DNA of 17,452 nt. It comes from Oscillospiraceae bacterium UBA3851. Its GTDB lineage: Bacteria > Bacillota > Clostridia > Oscillospirales > Oscillospiraceae. Of this stretch, positions 13,793 to 17,452 are shown piece by piece. Positions within the stretch are counted from its first letter, which is position 1. Every line of letters begins with the position of its first letter. The notes beneath the pieces are model-generated. The model searched no databases and was not told where the DNA came from. It saw only the letters and a list, made by a program, of their open reading frames with translations. The position numbers and the translations under genes were made by a program. Location of the stretch: positions 227-17,678 of the forward strand of contig DGHJ01000136.1 in assembly GCA_002392625.1 (NCBI GenBank), read 5' to 3'.

Positions 13793-15403
13793 TCAGCCCC
13801 ACAGGGCGGTGAGCATGGGAATGACCTGCTTTTTCCGGGACATGACGCCGGGCAGGAACACGGTGTTGTCCTTTGGCTCCACGGCAAAGGCATTGCGGAT
13901 CACGTCCTCGCTGCCCACGAACAGCAGCCTTGTGCCCTCCAGCAGCACGTCGGTAAACATGACGATCACCATGTCGTAGCCGCGCTGGCGCTGCATCTCG
14001 GCCATGACGGCCAGGAACTCGTCCCGGCGGTCCAGCATGCGGGCGGAGTCCATGCAGGTGATCTGCCCCACGCCCAGGTTGTGGTCGGCGATGTGGAACT
14101 GCTTGAAGTCGCTGACCAGCAGCTCCTGGGCCGACTTGCTGTCGGTATCGGCGGAGAACAGGTCCCGTCCCAGATCCTTCAGGGCCACGTTGGCCATGCG
14201 GGCCAGCCGCTCGGCCATGGAGATATCCCGCTTGGTGCAGGTGGGGGACTTGAACATGACGGTGTCGGACAGAATGGCCGCCGCCATCAGCCCCGCCAGC
14301 TTGGGCGAGGGCAGCACGCCGTGCTCCTGGAACATGGTGGCGATGATGGTGTTGGTGCTGCCCACCGGCTCGTTGCGCACGTGGACGGGCTGGGTGGTCT
14401 GGATATCCGCCAGGCGGTGGTGGTCGATGATGGCCAGCACCTCCGCCTGCTCCAGGCCGGGTACGGTCTGGGCCAGCTCGTTGTGGTCCACCAGCACCAC
14501 CCGCTTGCGGCGGGGCTTCAGCAGGTGGAAGCGGGACAGCGTGCCCACCACGCGCTCGTTCTCGTCCAGCACCGGGTAGGCCCGGTAGCGGCTCTTCAGC
14601 ACCACCTCGCGTACGTCGTCAATGTAATCGGTCAGGTGGAAGGTGGTCAGGTCGTGGGTGTGGCAGGGCCGTGAGATAGGGATGGCCTGGTAGATGAGCC
14701 GGGCCACCCGACTGGCCTCAAAGGGGGTGGAGATGACGCAGGTGTCCCCGGCGCCCTCCAGCCAGGCGGGGTCCACGTCCGTCTGGCACAGGATCAGGCA
14801 GGACACGCCGATCTCCAGCGCCCGGCGGATCATGTCCGGCTGGTTGCCGCACAGCACGATGCTGTCCCTGGTGTTGAACAGCAGGTTCTCGCAGCTCTGG
14901 GGCAGGGCGATAATCACCTGGCCGCTGACAGTCTCGGCCATGGCGCCGCTCTCGTTGAGAAGGCGGCCCTCCAGCACGCTGAGCAGGTTGAAAATGGGCA
15001 GCCGGTCCACGGTGGGATCGTTGATGGTCTCCATGTTGTAGGTGGCAATGTCCCCGGCGGACAGCAGGCCGTACAGCGTACCATCCTCGTTGCCCACGGG
15101 GAGCACCGAGATCCGGTTCTCCCGCATGGCGTTCCAGGCCCGGTCCATTGTCACGGACTGATCCATCACCGGCGGCGTGTCGAAGTCCAGGTCCATCACC
15201 TGGGTGCGCATGGACTGGATGAGCCGGGGCGGCTCCAGGCCAAAGCGGTCCAGGATGCGGCGGGTCTCGTCGTTCACGTCGCCCAGCCGGGCGGCCACGT
15301 ACTCATGCTCGCCCAAGGCGTGGCGCAGCGCGGTGTAGGACATGGCGGCCACGATGGAGTCGGTATCCGGGTTCCGGTGCCCGGTGACAAATATCTCATT
15401 CAT
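13793..15403 (-). CDS. ppaC: Manganese-dependent inorganic pyrophosphatase (family II, CBS-containing)
   Basis: The 536-residue protein is a family II (DHH) pyrophosphatase, which hydrolyses pyrophosphate to two phosphates and so pulls biosynthetic reactions forward in the cytoplasm. Catalytic motifs are complete: GHRNPDTDS (H9, D13, D15), VDHNE (306-309), DHHR (327-330), SDTVMFKSPT with D380, and the C-terminal SRKKQ (R523-K525) for substrate binding. Plain family II enzymes have about 310 residues. Here an insert of about 235 residues (roughly 65-300) holds two CBS segments (about 70-125 and 248-300), with a DRTGG-like region between them. In characterised CBS-PPases these domains bind adenine nucleotides and regulate activity; control by AMP/ATP or diadenosine polyphosphates is inferred here. 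The start has GAGGAGGT upstream. A strong promoter and a tandem repeat lie before it. Confidence 0.95.
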   Translation of the reverse strand: MNEIFVTGHRNPDTDSIVAAMSYTALRHALGEHEYVAARLGDVNDETRRILDRFGLEPPRLIQSMRTQVMDLDFDTPPVMDQSVTMDRAWNAMRENRISVLPVGNEDGTLYGLLSAGDIATYNMETINDPTVDRLPIFNLLSVLEGRLLNESGAMAETVSGQVIIALPQSCENLLFNTRDSIVLCGNQPDMIRRALEIGVSCLILCQTDVDPAWLEGAGDTCVISTPFEASRVARLIYQAIPISRPCHTHDLTTFHLTDYIDDVREVVLKSRYRAYPVLDENERVVGTLSRFHLLKPRRKRVVLVDHNELAQTVPGLEQAEVLAIIDHHRLADIQTTQPVHVRNEPVGSTNTIIATMFQEHGVLPSPKLAGLMAAAILSDTVMFKSPTCTKRDISMAERLARMANVALKDLGRDLFSADTDSKSAQELLVSDFKQFHIADHNLGVGQITCMDSARMLDRRDEFLAVMAEMQRQRGYDMVIVMFTDVLLEGTRLLFVGSEDVIRNAFAVEPKDNTVFLPGVMSRKKQVIPMLTALWG

Positions 15404-15440
15404 AGTGCGGTGACCTCCTCGTTTGCTTCATCATATTGCC

Positions 15441-15468
15441 ATTATAAAGCAAAGCCCCCATTTGTCAA
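15441..15468 (-). promoter_or_regulatory. Promoter of ppaC
   Basis: On the minus strand a perfect TTGACA (15468-15463), a 16-nt spacer and a perfect TATAAT (15446-15441), about 38 nt before the start codon. The -35 box lies inside one copy of the 25-nt repeat next to it. Confidence 0.8.
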
Positions 15469-15504
15469 CGGTCGGATCTGCCCCCATTTGTCAACGGTCG
15501 GATC
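15454..15504. repeat. 26-bp tandem duplication carrying a -35 box
   Basis: A 25-nt unit starting GCCCCCATTTGTCAACGG and ending TCGGATC occurs at 15454-15478 and identically at 15480-15504, with one base between (period 26). Each copy holds TTGACA on the minus strand. Only the copy nearer ppaC has a TATAAT at the right distance. Confidence 0.95.
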
Positions 15505-15508
15505 GCCC

Positions 15509-15537
15509 TTGATTTGCCCGGCGGAGTGTGGTAAGAT
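15509..15537 (+). promoter_or_regulatory. Promoter of the MATE transporter gene
   Basis: TTGATT (15509-15514), 17 nt, TAAGAT (15532-15537), about 38 nt before the start codon and immediately beside the tandem repeat. Confidence 0.6.
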
Positions 15538-15574
15538 AGCCCCGTTGCGTAAAAAAAGAAACGGAGATGGCCCC

Positions 15575-16942
15575 ATGAACGATCAGCAGCACGAAAAGTA
15601 TATCCGCATGACCACGGCCCCGGTGGGCAGCCTTGTCTGCCGCCTGGCGGTGCCCACCATCATTTCCATGATGATCACCGCCGCCTACAACATGGTGGAC
15701 ACCTTCTTCGTGGGCCAGCTCCACAGCAACAGCGCCACCGGCGCCGTGGGCGTGGCCTTCTCCCTGATGGCCGTTTTCCAGGCCACGGGCTTCTTCTTCG
15801 GCCACGGCAGCGGCAACTTTATCTCCATGGAGCTGGGGCGGCAGAACACGGAGAACGCCGCCAGGATGGCCGCCACCGGCGTGGTGTACGCCCTGCTGGC
15901 CGGCGGCGTGATATTGACCCTGGGCGAGATCTTTCTCGACCCCCTGGCCCGGCTGCTGGGCTCCACCGAGACGATTTTGCCCTACGCCAGGGACTATCTG
16001 CGCATTATCCTCATCGGCGCGCCGTGGATCACCGCCTCCTTCGTGCTGAACAACCAACTCCGCTTCCAGGGCAGCGCGGCCTACGGCATGGTGGGCATCG
16101 TCATCGGCGCGGTGCTGAACGTGGGGCTGGACCCCCTGCTGATGTTCGTGTTCCACATGGGCATCTCCGGCGCGGCCCTGGCCACCATCATCAGCCAGTT
16201 CACCTCATTCTGCCTGCTGCTCATCATGTGTACGCGGGGCGGCAACCTGTCCATCCGGCTCAAGAACGTGCAGTTCGGCTGGCGGTGGTTCATCATGATC
16301 TGCAAGGGCGGCCTGCCTTCCCTGTGCCGCCAGGGCCTCATGTCCGTGGCCACCATCTGCCTGAACAGAGCCGCCGGCGTCTACGGCGACGCCGCCATCG
16401 CCGCCATGAGCGTGGTGCAGCGGGCCATGATGATGGCCAACTCCGCCCTCATCGGCTTCGGCCAGGGCTTCCAGCCGGTGTGCGGCTTCAACCACGGCGC
16501 CAGGAAATTCGACCGGGTGCTGAAGGGCTACTGGTTCTGCGTCCGCTGGTCCACGGTGTTTCTGGCCTTGGCCGGGGCGGTGATCTTCGTCTTCGCGCCC
16601 CAGATCATCGCCGTGTTCCGGGATGACCCGGACGTCATCGATTTCGGAAAGGTGGCCATGCGAGCCCAGTGCTGCACCTTCTTCCTTTGCGGCTTCAACA
16701 TGATCTCCAGTATGATGACCCAGACCATCAACAAGGTGGCCCAGGCGTCCGTCCTGGCGGTGGCCCGGCAGGGGCTGTTCTTCATCCCCGCAGTGCTGAT
16801 CCTGCCACAATTCCTGGGGCCTCTGGGCATCCAGCTGGCCCAGCCCATTTGCGACGTGTGCGCCTTTTTGCTGACCATCCCGCTGACAGCCGGCGTCCTG
16901 CGGGAGATGATACGGCAGCAAAAAGCGCCGGAAAACGGGTGA
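15575..16942 (+). CDS. MATE-family efflux transporter
   Basis: The 455-residue protein has the length and about twelve hydrophobic segments of MATE transporters, which export cationic or other small molecules in exchange for Na+ or H+. The first span holds the family-typical VPTIISMMITAAYNMVDTFF followed by VGQL. The matching point in the second half reads GGLPSLCRQGLMSVATICLN, with later NSALIGFGQGFQPVCGFNHG and ARKFDRV, also characteristic. The start at ATG 15575 has GGAG eight bases before it; an upstream in-frame extension would run into the ppaC gene and is rejected. Substrate is unknown. It is transcribed divergently from ppaC, and no terminator was seen in the 76 bp before prfB, which has its own promoter. 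Confidence 0.94.
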   Translation: MNDQQHEKYIRMTTAPVGSLVCRLAVPTIISMMITAAYNMVDTFFVGQLHSNSATGAVGVAFSLMAVFQATGFFFGHGSGNFISMELGRQNTENAARMAATGVVYALLAGGVILTLGEIFLDPLARLLGSTETILPYARDYLRIILIGAPWITASFVLNNQLRFQGSAAYGMVGIVIGAVLNVGLDPLLMFVFHMGISGAALATIISQFTSFCLLLIMCTRGGNLSIRLKNVQFGWRWFIMICKGGLPSLCRQGLMSVATICLNRAAGVYGDAAIAAMSVVQRAMMMANSALIGFGQGFQPVCGFNHGARKFDRVLKGYWFCVRWSTVFLALAGAVIFVFAPQIIAVFRDDPDVIDFGKVAMRAQCCTFFLCGFNMISSMMTQTINKVAQASVLAVARQGLFFIPAVLILPQFLGPLGIQLAQPICDVCAFLLTIPLTAGVLREMIRQQKAPENG

Positions 16943-16948
16943 ATGGCC

Positions 16949-16977
16949 TTTACATGGCGCCCGATTTCGGATATAAT
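16949..16977 (+). promoter_or_regulatory. Promoter of prfB
   Basis: TTTACA (16949-16954), a 17-nt spacer and a perfect TATAAT (16972-16977), about 41 nt before the prfB start codon and directly behind the MATE stop. Confidence 0.8.
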
Positions 16978-17018
16978 ATATAGGATAAAGAACTTTTGAA
17001 GAACAGGAGACCACCGAT

Positions 17019-17452
17019 ATGGCAGTCATTGAATACGACGATTATAAGCAGAAGCTCCTGGCTCTGGAGGACACCCTGGGCGAGCTGGAGCGCGCACTGG
17101 GCATCCCCAAGGCCCGCGAGGAGCTGACCGCCCTGAAAAACGAGATGGAGCAGGACGGCTTCTGGAACGACCTGGACCGGAGCCAGAAGGTATCCCAGCA
17201 GATCAAGCGGCTGGAGAACAAAATCAAGAAGCACGACCGGCTGGTGGCCGATTGGGAGGATTGCCTGACCATGTGCGAGCTGGGCCAGGAGGAGGACGAC
17301 GCCTCCCTGCTGGACGAGGTGACCGAGGGCTACAGCACCCTGGAAAAGGAGATCAGCGAGCGGCGTCTGGCGGCCCTCCTCAGCGGGGAGTACGACGGCA
17401 ATAACGCCATCCTCACCTTCCACGCCGGCGCCGGCGGCACCGAGGCCCAGGA
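17019..17452 (+). CDS. prfB: Peptide chain release factor 2 (partial, C-terminus off the right edge)
   Basis: The first 144 residues are present. They show the N-terminal helical domain of RF2 (REELTALKNEMEQDGFWNDL) and then the conserved entry to the catalytic domain, LLSGEYDGNNAILTFHAGAG followed by GTEAQ, where RF2 proteins read SGEYD..NA.L..HAGAGGTEAQDW. RF2 recognises UGA and UAA stop codons and releases the peptide; the SPF and GGQ motifs lie beyond the window. The start is ATG 17019 with AGGAG nine bases before. The frame is continuous from the start, with no CTTTGA slip site near codon 25, so the programmed frameshift used by many bacteria to control RF2 is absent here. Confidence 0.93.
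   Translation, partial: MAVIEYDDYKQKLLALEDTLGELERALGIPKAREELTALKNEMEQDGFWNDLDRSQKVSQQIKRLENKIKKHDRLVADWEDCLTMCELGQEEDDASLLDEVTEGYSTLEKEISERRLAALLSGEYDGNNAILTFHAGAGGTEAQ

Noticed and set aside
16981..17000. CTTTTGA upstream of prfB as a frameshift site
   Set aside because: It has one T too many for the canonical CTTTGA, and it lies before the well-placed ribosome binding site and start codon.

Overview
The window is GC-rich bacterial DNA. It is most likely from a gut clostridium of the Oscillospiraceae/Ruminococcaceae type (inference). Supporting signs are strong GGAGG ribosome binding sites, TTGACA/TATAAT promoters with 16-17 nt spacers, hairpin-plus-U terminators, an ECF sigma/anti-sigma pair, a dockerin-tailed secreted protein, a CBS-type family II pyrophosphatase and a ferredoxin-tailed aldo/keto reductase. 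No database search was possible; family calls rest on motifs read from the translations.

Layout. (1) 1-1999, minus strand: an ECF sigma factor and its membrane anti-sigma/sensor, which runs off the left edge. (2) 2092-2521, minus: a decayed EamA-type transporter (internal deletion plus frameshift) with its terminator intact. (3) 2613-2830: short repeats, then a tRNA-Gly(CCC) gene with its own promoter and terminator. (4) 2826-4371: a visibly AT-richer island of two plus-strand genes, a Nudix hydrolase and a GNAT acetyltransferase. They are separated by 364 bp holding an unusual array of small hairpins spaced by ATGATG and CATCAT. Short related repeats lie just before the first gene and just after each gene, giving the island a cassette-like look. 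(5) 4463-5641: an aldo/keto reductase with two C-terminal 4Fe-4S motifs. (6) 5683-7365, minus: a two-gene operon of a YibE/F-family membrane protein and a VanZ-like protein. (7) 7557-13700: a 2047-residue secreted multidomain protein with a PHP-type metallohydrolase core, OB-fold-like, chitobiase-C-like and repeated beta-rich modules, and a C-terminal dockerin. (8) 13793-15403, minus: manganese-dependent inorganic pyrophosphatase with CBS domains. (9) 15575-16942: a MATE transporter, divergent from the pyrophosphatase across a 171 bp region with a 26 bp tandem duplication. (10) 17019 to the right edge: the start of prfB (release factor 2).

Most units look like independent housekeeping or surface genes, each closed by its own terminator. 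The clear functional pairs are sigma/anti-sigma and YibE-F/VanZ. The best candidates for something undescribed are the hairpin array with its flanking cassette-like repeats, and the large PHP-dockerin protein.
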